Shown piece after piece: positions 33,801-43,330 of a stretch of DNA of 64,000 bases. The stretch comes from Styela clava (taxonomy: Eukaryota > Chordata > Ascidiacea > Stolidobranchia > Styelidae). The first letter of the stretch is position 1; each line of letters begins with the position of its first letter. The position numbers were made by a program, and so were the translations under genes. The notes below the pieces were generated by a model. The model searched no databases. It was not told where the DNA came from and saw only the letters and a list, made by a program, of their open reading frames with translations. The stretch lies in the NCBI RefSeq assembly GCF_964204865.1, contig NC_135251.1:7378001-7442000 (forward strand). Reading direction: 5' to 3'.

Positions 33801-36800
33801 TGTTGAGATTGCGATTAAATTTAGTTTGGACACGAAGCGTATTGCTTTCCACTCTTGCTTATGTAACACTGTGAATATTGTTAGCAAAATGTAACTTTTT
33901 ACGTCACATTTAAATGGCCGCCAATCTAGTTGAGCAAAATTGCTTTTGGTCCAAAAACCTTGCACACCTCTGCTATAGAGCGCGGACGGAATTCCATAAA
34001 ATTATTTTACCTGTTACACAATCAATATATTCGTAGGACATCTCAAACTGCATTGCAGTGGGTTGACAGTGGTACCGAATGCTCGTATCAATTTTATTAA
34101 ACGCCCAACCATTGGTTTGGCAATTCATTCTTAAAATTTGATCCAAGCAGAGATTAGAATTGTACGAAACCCAACATTCCTGATCATTTGTCGAGTTGAA
34201 GTTGATGTAGTCGCTCCGCATGCAGCCTGAGTTTAATGAAAATATTTTTATTACTGTCGCGAGGGGGGGGGGGGGGGGGGGGCATAAGACGGCTAAATCA
34301 TATCGCAAACGTCCGGTTATCAATTCACGTGGGGTATGAGGAGATTAGTGAGACAGTTCTTTGGGTACTCCTGAAGTATGCGTACCAAGATGGCGGACAC
34401 CGGAACGTAGTATGTATACCAGATTAGGGTTAGGCTATAATTTTAGGTACAAATACTACGGAAGTCACTTGCCTAGTCCCCAAACTCGTAATATAACTAA
34501 AATATAGAAAATTGGAATAAAATTATGGACTAAAACTAACACATACTACGTTCCGGTGCCGCCATCTTGGTTGGCATACAACAGGAGTACCAATATTTTC
34601 AATACTGTTATAGGATAGCGTATATATACAAATTATCTCCGGGGGGTGGCAATTTGATAAGATGGCTGAGTCACATAGTAAACCCCGGCCGCTTTTCCGC
34701 TTACCGATTCACGTCGCCAATTCAGTTTGCCAGTTATTTGTTACCGGGAGCATGGACTTGGTGGGGACCAAAATTTAAAACGGTAGGATATTAGCGGATC
34801 CGGAGACGGAGCGCGCGCAAGAGGCCAATACCGGTACGTATTATCGAGATACCAGCATGGTTAATTAAAATAACAATCCTTCCTCAATGCCTTTGCGCTA
34901 GTGGACCCGTATGCGTATATTGCAAGGATGCTGTAGCAGAAATGAAAACACCATAATATGCAATTCAATTGCAATGCAATTGTTGTAAACTGCTGAGTTC
35001 GCAGGTTCGAATCCCATGCAGGGATGGTTATGTGCGAGAGGATTGCTGGCAGTGGCGTAGCCAGCCCAAAATTTTGGGGGGGGCCAAATTTGAAAATTTT
35101 AGAAATTATATTGGGTTTAAAACACCGTTCTTCAAGCGCAAAACAACAACAGTTGGTCACCAAGCAAACTGATTCAATTACTCAGCTGGATTTTTGTGAA
35201 TACAAAATCCATTAATAAACAATTTTTTATTTGAAACAACAAATATTAACAACGCAATTTGAATAAGTAAAATACATCGCCCCAATTAAAAGTCCATCCT
35301 TCGCTTCCCGCCAACTATGCTCGACACAACTCGATTAATTTTCTCCTCGGTGACCATTTCACGGTGACAGTGAAGCACACACAAATCAGAAAGGCGATTG
35401 GACGTCATTGATGAGCGCAGCCATGTCTTTACCCGTTTCATGCATGAGAAAGACCGCTCAACCTCAACGGCGGTTGCTAGTAGCGTCATAACGATCTGTA
35501 TTGCGGTGTACACGCTTGGATAATCTCGAGCGCTCAGAAGAAGCCCCTCCAAACATTCGTCGTTAACGTTGGAACTTAAAGAAGTTCTCCACAGTCTCAC
35601 TTCATTCTGGAGGTTATCCAATAAATACAGACGCTCTACCTCATCCACGTGAACTGGTTTGTTCGGTGGAAGAATTAATAGCAATGAAAAAAATGATGGG
35701 TTGTCAATGAAGCGTTCCCGAATAGAGCAGCTCAAGCCGTCGACGTATGGGAGATATACGGAACGTTTAAAATACTGGGATGCTGAATCAGCACAGACAT
35801 TGTCGCGATAAACTCGTACTTCGACTACTCTTTCAAGCCAGCTATTTCACAAGCTTCTTTGTAAATATTCAATGCGATTTCAGAGTCATTGCGTTCTTCA
35901 GCGATAACGCTCTGAAGAGAGGATGTGAGGTTCTTTACTGACAGCACACTGACTCCGACCGCCTGAAGTGCGCGCGCTAGTGGCTCCATTAGTGCCGAAT
36001 ATCGACCAATCATACATACGGCGTAGATAACTGACGACTTTTCTAGAGCAGATTTCAGAGAAAAAGCCTTCGCCCGCGTCTCACTGTTAGCATCTCTCGC
36101 CAAAGAATCAAGAGCCTCAAGTACTCGTTTGAAGTTGCATTTGAAGATTCGGATGCTCTTGTACTTCTCAGACCATCTGGTGGGGTAGAACAAAGGGATG
36201 TTAATTCCTAAACCTGCGAGCCTTTTAGGGCTCTTCCTGAAAAATCGAATAGCCTCACGAATGATATCACAGGTGCTTCTGATGATTGCAACTTTACTTT
36301 GGTCATTTATGACCAAATTCAAACAATGAGAAGCGCAGTGCACAAATATTGCGCGCGGGTATTCATCACGAATGCGTTTTTGCACACCGCTGACGGGACC
36401 TGCCATTGTCGTTGCACCATTATAGCCTTGCCCCACAAGTTTTTGCAAATCCACTCCTATACCAGAGAGGTGGGTCAAAATATTTGAGGAAATTGATTCG
36501 GCAGAAACAGAATCCATTTCCACTAATCCTGTGAAGCGCTCGCACACTTCACCACCTTTCACATACCTCAAAACGATGCTTAGTTGTTCTTTCCCAGAAA
36601 TATCACATGATTCGTCGGCTATTACGGACACAAACGATTTATTAGCCTCCATAACGATATCTTGCACTATCATGTTGCTTGCTACCTTGAGAATTTCATT
36701 TTGTATCATCGGGCTTGTATACTTAGCGTTTCCGGCCATTCGAGCGAAATGCCTTTTCAAATCTTCATCCCCTGCGTCGATACGAAATAGAAGAAGGTTC

Positions 36801-37755
36801 ACAAAATTTCCACTATCCCCGGAATGTCCGCGCAAGGGTATGTTACCCGAAGCACAGAACATGACAGTCTTGACAATGGAAGTCATTATTCGTCTGTTTT
36901 CTTTTGTTTGCGTAGCATATTGGGCCTCCATGTTTGCACGCACATTTTGACCAGTTTCCATGCTTTTGACAAAATTTTTCGCAGCTATATTTGATTCTCG
37001 GTGGTAATTTGTGTCTCGGTGTGCTACAGCCTTCTCCATAAATGTTTTGTAGTCAATGCATGGTCTTGTAACAAAGGCAGTGTCCCTGAGAGTTCCATGC
37101 TTCAGACGTGCTTGCATGACTATGCATATCTTACACAAACCACCCCCATCAGAGAGTTGGGTGTAAACTAACCAACTGCAAAATCTGTTATCGTCAAGCC
37201 ATCTTTTGAGAAATTTACGACGACTTTGTCTAACAGTATCCAGAATCGTCACGTTTTTCGGACCATCCGAAGTTAGAAGCCTGTATCTCTCCGCATCGGT
37301 AAGCTGTGTATGTTTCTTAAGAATAAATCCAAGATCGTTTGTTTTCCCTTCGTTGATTATTAGTTCATCTTCGGGAATAGAAGTGATAGACGTAACTGAC
37401 GTAAGTTAACCAGTGCATCCACAGCCTGAGAAGCGCTTATTGATGTATTTGAGGAAAGCGAGTCTTTATTTCGCTGAAAAAAACTATCGAATTTCGCCTG
37501 TTTAAATTTAGCCATCGAAGTAATTTGGTCATCAAAATCCAAGCGTTTCGAATAAAAATACGGCGAGAACAAATCAAGACCGAGTAACTGACCGAAAGCT
37601 TGCGAAACACTTTTTCCCATACTGCTCGTAAGAGTGAACGGTCAAGTCTTTGTGACGTAACAATGACAATCAGCAAGCGTGACGAGACAAGATGCCACAA
37701 AACTGGTGGATTAGGAATGGAATTCTTGAAAATTTTGGGGGGGGCCATGGCCCCT

Positions 37756-37787
<32 letters not shown>

Positions 37788-39357
37788 GGCTACGCCTATG
37801 ATTGCTGGACTCCTCGCCGTCGTTGAATGGTCCACGTAACCGCTGGTCGGTTACGGCTTCCTCCACCACCAAGTCCATGCTTCCGAAAACAAACAATATA
37901 ACTAATCCCATACTCGACTTGGAATGGTAACCGGACGAGAGGCCGTGGTTCGCCATATGGATATGCCGTCTTATCGGCTTTCCTCTCCCCGGGATAAATA
38001 TGTAAAATCCTATCCTAATGAAATCTGATTTTGACGGTCGTCGGACGATTTGTGTTAGTGTGTAGCAGGACTCTTGAATTGCATATTAGACATAATAAAG
38101 TTAGGACATAATAGTAACTCAATTTAATCCTGAAAAAATATATTTTAGTAAAACTTACATCCGCCACCTAGTCGTATCAGGTTTCTTTCTTTCGGGATAA
38201 ATTTTGTAGAAAAGTTGATTCGGAGCATTGAGTTAACTTTTTTAACTGGGTGTTTGAAATCCCATGCACAATTTTCAGTAGAACTTTGCCTACAACCATC
38301 TGCCGACACTGGACTTCGAATGGTTCCCTTCATACCGTATACATTTCTAATAGTGGGGCAGTCGCCGTTACAAGTGCTGAACACTGCAAAATATGTGAAA
38401 AGAATTTTATTACCTTATTGAAAAAGTGTCTCTAAGATTTCGATGCGACACATAAATAAAAGGATCATATTTTGTTACCTCATTATCTTATTAAGTTTTT
38501 TTTTTTCAATTTTTAAAGGATGAGGAATTTAAAAAAATGGGGACATCAGATCAAGTGATGTCATCTTTTATGACGTCACTAATTTATTAGGAAAATGTCC
38601 CAAAATATTTGAGGCATATTTAAAAAGTGGTGACGTCATATTTTGTGACGACATTAGAGTATTGAGAAAGTATTTCAAGTTTATTTCGACTTCTTGACAT
38701 CACATCAGAAAATGCTTCAAGAATATTTGAAGGGGGTGGGTGGGTTTGAGTATAAAATTCGATCTTCAAGTCATCATTGCGACGATCGATTTTCAATAAT
38801 TCAAAAAATAATAGTTAGGAAACCTAGTTCATGCACTTTAGGAATCTATACATATATAAGGGATCACTGACTTATGATGACCATTTCTGGTCCTTCATGA
38901 CTTCCTGTCAATTGCAATGAAATCCGTTACTGTAATGCATAATTTTTTATCTGTTGTGAATTTTCGTTGCTATTTCTTGCACGACGAAATAAACGTATTG
39001 TCTATTGTCTATAAAGCTTTTTCTCCACTCGGGTGGTTTATATACTAAATGGGACGAAATTAGCGCATTAAAAAGAAAATTTTTAAAAATTATCTTAAAG
39101 TGTTTTCAAACGATGTAATTGAAAATCATGAATAATTTTGTCTAAATTGGGTAGCTAATTACGTAATCGTTTTAATAACTTAGAAGAATACATTTGAAAA
39201 ATATTGATAAATATTCTCCTCGGGTGACTTTCGGGGTAAATGGGACGAATTAGTGCAAAAAAAAAACTTTCGTTAATATAAAGAACAGATAAATATTGAA
39301 AAACTTACCCGTCATGAAAAACAGAATAATTCCGATTCCCCTGATTATCACGGTCAT
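30568..39357 (-). CDS. CUB-like, repeat-stalked receptor with ITIM-like tail
   Basis: Five exons joined by canonical splice sites, with phases that all fit (1,1,1,2), give 429 residues. Residues 1-20 are a hydrophobic signal peptide (MTVIIRGIGIILFFMTVFST). Residues 21-163 are a cysteine-rich ectodomain with a CUB-like start: CPTIRNVYGMKGTIRSP, then CAWDF and RINFSTKF. N-glycosylation sequons are at N73 and N102. Residues 165-194 are Thr-rich. Residues 195-314 are twelve decapeptides of the form T(D/N)Q(S/L)Q(T/S/N)SLKP. Residues 316-342 are the membrane span, followed by HWKKRK. The tail 348-429 has VIYEEI (Tyr376, ITIM pattern), EYTTM (Tyr393, YxxM), Tyr382, Tyr407 and Tyr418. This layout fits a cell-surface signalling receptor, perhaps immune or recognition-related; that role is inference. 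I do not recognise an orthologue. Confidence 0.78.
31251..31629. mobile_element. MITE with taccgcgtttcccc end
   Basis: 379 bp with ends taccgcgtttccccaaaaat and ttatttttggggtaacacgg, same family as 11700-11957. It contains 'gactaggtc' repeats. Confidence 0.78.
31650..31874. mobile_element. Fold-back family copy
   Basis: Contains ggaacgtagtaccaggttag, 'aatccccgaacttgtaat' and the right arm acgttccggtgtctgccat, ending actacgggagtac. The left end is diverged. Confidence 0.75.
32035..32584 (-). CDS. CUB-like receptor exon 4: stalk and membrane span
   Basis: Completes a split Gly codon after actttcag and ends at aaaag|gtaatt. Encodes a Thr-rich stretch, twelve decapeptide repeats and the hydrophobic segment YLTIGIIVGSIVFAFILQIV plus VVGVYIHWKK. 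Confidence 0.85.
32133..32492 (-). repeat. In-frame 30-bp coding minisatellite, 12 units
   Basis: Twelve 30-bp units with no frame change, arranged partly as 60-bp pairs (TNQLQSSLKP alternating with TDQSQTSLKP). Units nearest the membrane are most diverged; the central ones are nearly identical. Confidence 0.95.
32664..33013. mobile_element. hAT-type MITE with an inner fold-back insertion
   Basis: Left caggggtcggcaacctgcgg, right ttctaaaaatatgtgcgacccctg. The interior matches 15764-16195 inverted, except for an inserted fold-back element. Confidence 0.8.
32865..32957. mobile_element. Fold-back element nested in a MITE
   Basis: Left arm ctcctgaagtatgcgcacca, right arm atatcttggacttcaggagt. 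It interrupts the match between two MITE copies. Confidence 0.75.
33038..33147. mobile_element. Short fold-back element
   Basis: Left ggtactcctgaagtatgtgc, right gcgcatacttcaggaggtcc; the inner arms share cgcacaacctgaa and ttcaggttgtgcg. Almost wholly palindromic. Confidence 0.85.
33520..33757 (-). mobile_element. MITE family M copy
   Basis: Reverse of the copies at 25078 and 26381. It begins caagagagctatgctaaaat and includes 'gatgacgtcatagcg' and 'gcaattggtccagtattcg'. It interrupts sequence resembling the MITE at 28238. Confidence 0.8.
34011..34226 (-). CDS. CUB-like receptor exon 3: ectodomain
   Basis: Phase 1-1 exon between actcag and gtaaaa. 71 full codons with six cysteines in CMRSDYINFNST, ECWVSYNSNLCLDQ, RMNCQTNGWAF, YHCQPTAMQFEM and YIDC (the Cys92 codon is split with exon 2). 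It may complete the CUB-like fold or be a separate small domain. Confidence 0.78.
34262..34281. repeat. Poly-G tract
   Basis: About 20 consecutive G, followed by a SINE fragment. Prone to length error in assembly. Confidence 0.9.
34282..34360 (-). mobile_element. SINE fragment
   Basis: Contains cataagacggctaaatcata and gtccggttatcaattcacgt, the SINE 3' part. The rest is replaced by a fold-back element. Confidence 0.65.
34364..34592. mobile_element. Fold-back element, near full length
   Basis: Left ggtactcctgaagtatgcgt and accaagatggcggacaccgg; right tccggtgccgccatcttggt and caggagtacc. The central 'cctagtccccaaactcgta' is present. Confidence 0.88.
34640..34764 (-). mobile_element. SINE fragment
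   Basis: Degraded 3' part: gataagatggctgagtcaca, 'accccggccgcttttccgct' and 'gcatggacttggtgg'. Confidence 0.6.
35286..37620 (-). pseudogene. hAT transposase (TTF-type), two frame breaks
   Basis: Three overlapping open stretches together cover a whole hAT transposase. The N-terminal part is at 37620-37360. The main 475-codon part is at 37252-35825 (open from further upstream), with FCSWLVYTQLSDGGGLCKIC, VIADESCDISGKEQLSIVL (catalytic Asp region), QGYNGATTMAGPVSGVQ and HCASHCLNLVIN. The C-terminal hATC part is at 35735-35286 with VEVERSFSCMKRVKTWLRSS. The three lie in different frames, so one indel near 37400 and at least one between 35735 and 35830 are needed; small introns are an alternative. 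Coding quality is much better than in hAT1, suggesting a younger insertion. Confidence 0.92.
37758..37786. repeat. Poly-C tract in hAT2 right end
   Basis: A cytosine run of about 28 bases, shortly before the terminal ctggctacgcctatg. Likely unstable. Confidence 0.9.
38159..38383 (-). CDS. CUB-like receptor exon 2: ectodomain
   Basis: Phase 1-1 exon between ttgcag and gtaagt. Encodes TCNGDCPTIRNVYGMKGTIR, then SP, CRQSSTENCAWDF and LRINFSTKFIP. The GTIxSP plus CxW spacing is what suggests a CUB domain. Confidence 0.78.
38384..39308. other. Receptor intron 1
   Basis: AT-rich, with several gacgtcat motifs (38540-38650) spaced loosely. A tail-like attgtctattgtctat repeat near 39000 follows an aaataaa and may mark a LINE 3' end. 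No gene. Confidence 0.4.
39309..39357 (-). CDS. CUB-like receptor exon 1: signal peptide
   Basis: ATG plus 15 codons and one base before g|gtaagt. Encodes MTVIIRGIGIILFFMT, a hydrophobic leader. It is the only nearby start that joins exon 2 in phase. Confidence 0.7.
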
Positions 39358-40534
39358 CTTGTCAAACAATATATTTCAGAACAAAACCTGGAAGATATGC
39401 GAGAAATGGTACTTGTGCTACGTGACTGGTTATTAGATCATACGCACTTGTGACATTCATTCAGAAACTTTTTAAAATGATATAAAATTCGCAAAATCTG
39501 TGGCATTTCATAGTTACTAAGTTGACTAATATTTGTTCAGAAAAAGCATCAACAAAATTGGTTCAATGATAATTACTGGTTTCATCGCATTGCCTTCACT
39601 AGCCATGCTTGCCCTGTATTCCTACTAGTACTACTACTAGTAGTTTAAACTTAAATTCTGAAATGGTCAGCAAAGTATAGTAACCACTGTGATAAATATC
39701 TGCAGTAAAGTTAACAAGAAATTTTGATTTTGCGAGAACGATTATAGCGCGAACGCGTGTTTGCTAATAAGATTTATGTGATATAATTTCGCCGGAATGG
39801 ATATTTATTTATACGTTTTAATAGCTACTTCATTCCTACGTTTCCAGCATTACTTTAAGATACAAAAATGCCAGATAGATTACTGCCTATTTTTAACAGT
39901 GTATAACCGTCATTTCCTGGTGTTATAGGATAATTGTTCAAGTTTTGCAAGTCAAGAAGGGAATTTTTATTACTTAGATTCCGAAACTACTGTATTTTCG
40001 ACCTTTGACTGTGCATTGTTTCTTATATACTATATTCGCGGAATGACGTCTTTATTACTCACAAAAGACAGCGCTCCAGAAGTGTGTGTTCTAATATGAA
40101 GAATATGAAGGTAACTAATTTTGTTCGGATGGTGTCTCTTCATTGTCGGCCATAATAGATATTCAAATTTTCAGCCATAAATGCTGTTTAGTATATGAGC
40201 ATATTCTTGGGTGAAAATTTCACAACACTTGGTTTAAAAAAATAACCAACTTCTAACATCCAGCTGTACCACATAAAAATTAGTTTTTCCATGTACACAA
40301 CGATGTGTCGAACTGTGGCGATAGCGGACAAATACCGTGAGGGAAAGTTTAAAAGCTCGTTGAAGAGAGAGTTCAAGAGTAGCCTACGTGAAACCGTTGA
40401 CGCGTTTTTAATCTCCATCTCCACCCAATCGTCAGTTCACAAAAATAGTTTATCCTGCAAGCAAGTCACAAAAAAATTCCAAATGCTTATGCAGATTCGA
40501 GGCCTGAAACGGACTCAATAATCCTAGGCAAGGG
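39358..40534. other. Upstream of the receptor, no gene seen
   Basis: Expected promoter region. It contains a fold-back remnant (gcgctccagaagtgtgtg, about 40070-40130). No further feature is recognised. Confidence 0.4.
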
Positions 40535-40807
40535 AGACACTCCAGCATATCGCTCTATTACCAGTGCTTGTCGGGTATAGGATTAGTTAGCCAGGTCTTT
40601 GTTTCAGATGCATGAACTTGATGTTGGAGGAATCCGCAACAGACGCGGTTACGTGAATCACCACGGTAACGACGAGTCCAGTAATCATATGGATTATAAT
40701 TATCTCAAAATGGGATTCGAACATGTGAACCCATGCATGGTAATAAGAGGTGTGGTGACTAGCGTATTCCTAACGCTTAGCCCAATGCGTCAAACCGCCG
40801 AGCTCTG
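40535..40807 (-). mobile_element. tRNA-derived SINE, old copy
   Basis: Diverged; recognised by 'gtcgggtataggattagtta', 'gttacgtgaa' and the head 'cctaacgcttagcccaatgc'. Confidence 0.75.
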
Positions 40808-41291
40808 AGTACGGGGCCGTTCAGAAAATTGAAGCATCAGAAAACCAAAATTTGACGGAGTGACGAGTATTTCAATACAGTAATCAGTATTGTATTTTTC
40901 CACCATCATGTAGGCTAAATACATTTTGCACAAACAAAATAAAAAAAAAACGTAAAAATGGTGTTACAGGCTGAAGGGGACGCGAAAACCCAATACTGGT
41001 TATCAAGCAGCGACAGCTGTGGTTAAGTATAATAGTATTCAGGAGTCATACATTGAAAATTTAAAAACAGGTTCACCCAGCAACAACAAGGGAAAAAAAG
41101 TCCGCAACAGGTCCTCCAGATGCCGTTCACATAATTGTCTAAGCAGTCACACCGGTCTCACTTATAGTATAAGAATACTTTCTACAGCCAGCCACAAAAA
41201 AACGCTTTTTGATTCCTTTCCCACTTTCCTCTCAACTCGAAGACGGAAACCCTTTCTTTCTTCGAGTGTTGATGGATGCCTGTTGTTGAAA
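40808..41291. other. Intergenic, no gene seen
   Basis: Short open frames only, with no recognised domain. Confidence 0.4.
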
Positions 41292-41674
41292 TCGGCGGTG
41301 TGGCGCATCGTGCTAAGCGTTAGGAATACGCTCGCTACCGCATCTCTGATTATCCTCCGTGGGTTCGCAGGTTCGAATCCCATGCGGGGATGATCATGTG
41401 CGAGAGGATTGCTGGACTCCTCGCCGCCGTAGGTGGTTCACGACGTTCACGTAACCGCTGGTCGGTTACGGCTTCCTCTACCATCAAGTCTATGCTTCCG
41501 AAAACAAATAACTGACTAACTAATCCCATATCAGACCTGGACTGGTAACCGCATGAGAGGCCGTGGTTCGCCATATGATTAAGCCGTCTTATAGGCTTTC
41601 CTCTTCTCCGGAATAAATATGTAAATCACTGAGCTGTTAATACACCTCAATGATGTAAATCCTATCCTATCCTA
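41292..41674 (+). mobile_element. tRNA-derived SINE, full length
   Basis: Forward copy showing the family order: head ggcggtgtggcgcatcgtgc (A-box-like), 'gcaggttcgaatccc' (B-box), body, and tail with repeated 'cctatcctat'. A short insertion in the tail (cactgagctgttaatacacc) lengthens it. Confidence 0.92.
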
Positions 41675-43330
41675 AATCAATATATCCGGTATTGATAATT
41701 TTGACTCTTTGCTAACCGGATTAGTCATCAATATTCTAAACGCGATTATGGTTTCGTGGAATTTTGGAAAGTTCGCCAGTGGCGTTTTGTGTATTACCGT
41801 ACCGTACAGTATTATGTGTATGATTTTAAAATGTTTTGTTTACATGCCTGTATGCCTAATCTATAAACTAAAATAAATCTAATCTTTAAATGGTATTCTA
41901 CAAATTACAACATGGAAAATCGAAATGGACAATTTGACTGGAAATTTCAAAATTGAACTGGAATATCAAAATCAATCAATCAATTCGACTAATGATGTAA
42001 AATGGGGATTGGGTTATATGTTTTCGTTTGTATACTTTTTGTTATTCTTATTGCGGATTTATAAAATTGTGTTTTCCTGTTTTTTCTATGCAAATGTTTA
42101 TTTTCTTGAAATGGGATCTAATCAAATTTTAATTCGATCAATTAGAAAAAAAAGGTGGCGTTTTGTTTGATTACGGTTATTAATTTTTGTGTGAGGATCG
42201 AGTGGTACCGGTATAGCCTAGTTCTCCATATTTCAGTATTTTTCAAGAGTTATTCAATCATTTGATAAAGTCCTATCCTAATGATATCTTATCCTAGAGT
42301 GCTTTTCGAATTTTTGAGAAAAAAAATAAACTTTGTAAATTATGAAATTCAGTGTTTTGATCACTTTTGGCAGTTTGGTACAGCTGCCAATGAATATTTG
42401 AAGAAATATATTATTATTATTATTTGAAGAAATGTTTATTTGTGATATTTAGCATTCGAAATAAACTAGACCTATTTATTTCTGATTGACGTTGAAAATA
42501 ATCAAATTACAATTTATTAATTATCTCTTATACAATTCTCAACTGTTCTTAATTCGTAATTTTAGATTTATGCATGTTCTGTGTTCTGGTATTTAACATG
42601 ACCTAATTCAGCAATTTCAGAATTAGAGTTTATTCTGTTATTCAATGACTGAATGAATAATTCAGAATTGTAAATTATTCGAATCTGCTGATTCAATGTT
42701 GTGCGGCTAATCATGTTCAAATTATCTTCAGCATCTATCTTCTCCCCTGGGATAAACTTGTAAAACTGATCCTACTGTCCTATTCTAGTATTTCCCCTCC
42801 TCCTAAAAATATCACTCTGCTAGCTATTGTGGTTACTCTGTCTCATCAATCAATCATTTATTTCGGTACTCTGACAAATAAACAAAAAAGTAGACGAACA
42901 AACAAAATCCAGAGATACCTGGAAGGCGAGCATAACCTAAAATGAAGTTAAAAAACGTAAAAGTACGCGCCCGCCCACCAAAAAAATAATAATACAATAA
43001 TACAAAAAAACACGATTCAGAATCGGGCAATGCTTTAAGGGATCTGTGAACAACTTAGACAAAATATAACAAAATTTAGGGAGATAAATTAAATGTAATT
43101 ATTGTGTAATTGTTATTATGTAATAAATTATTTGTTATATTATTGTCGCTTTTTCCTGTTTTGCTGTGTTTGTTATGTCTGTATGTAAAGATAGAGCAAT
43201 CAGACTAAATTTATTTATTTAACAAGCATTTTCTATTCTATATAGTCGCAGTTGTATTTTATTAAAGTTTTAAATAAGTTTATTTTATCCTGTTGCATCT
43301 GTGTGAGTTGCGCTGAAATCTTTAGAAAAA
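41675..43330. other. Upstream of ABCB8, no gene seen
   Basis: Very AT-rich, with ATT repeats near 42412. No complete mobile element is recognised. It presumably includes the ABCB8 promoter. Confidence 0.45.

Larger units (their letters stand above)
35050..37800 (-). mobile_element. hAT DNA transposon 2 in receptor intron 2
   Basis: 2751 bp with ends cagtggcgtagccag and ctggctacgcctatg and a perfect 8-bp duplication attgctgg (35042-35049, 37801-37808). It carries a transposase gene on the minus strand and a C-run of over 20 bases next to its right end. Related non-autonomous copy: 49469-49853. Confidence 0.96.
34987..38018 (+). mobile_element. tRNA-derived SINE split by hAT element 2
   Basis: The left piece (34987-35049) has gttcgcaggttcgaatccca and 'gtgcgagaggattgctgg'. 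The right piece (37801-38018) continues attgctggactcctcgccg through the body to 'ataaatatgtaaaatcctat'. The tRNA head is truncated. Confidence 0.92.

Noticed and set aside
36531-36950. Plus-strand open frame of 139 codons
   Set aside because: Antisense shadow of the hAT2 transposase core.
41925-42170. 81-codon open frame with a hydrophobic stretch
   Set aside because: AT-rich sequence gives Phe/Ile/Leu/Tyr-rich frames by chance; there is no conservation signal or homologue that I recognise.
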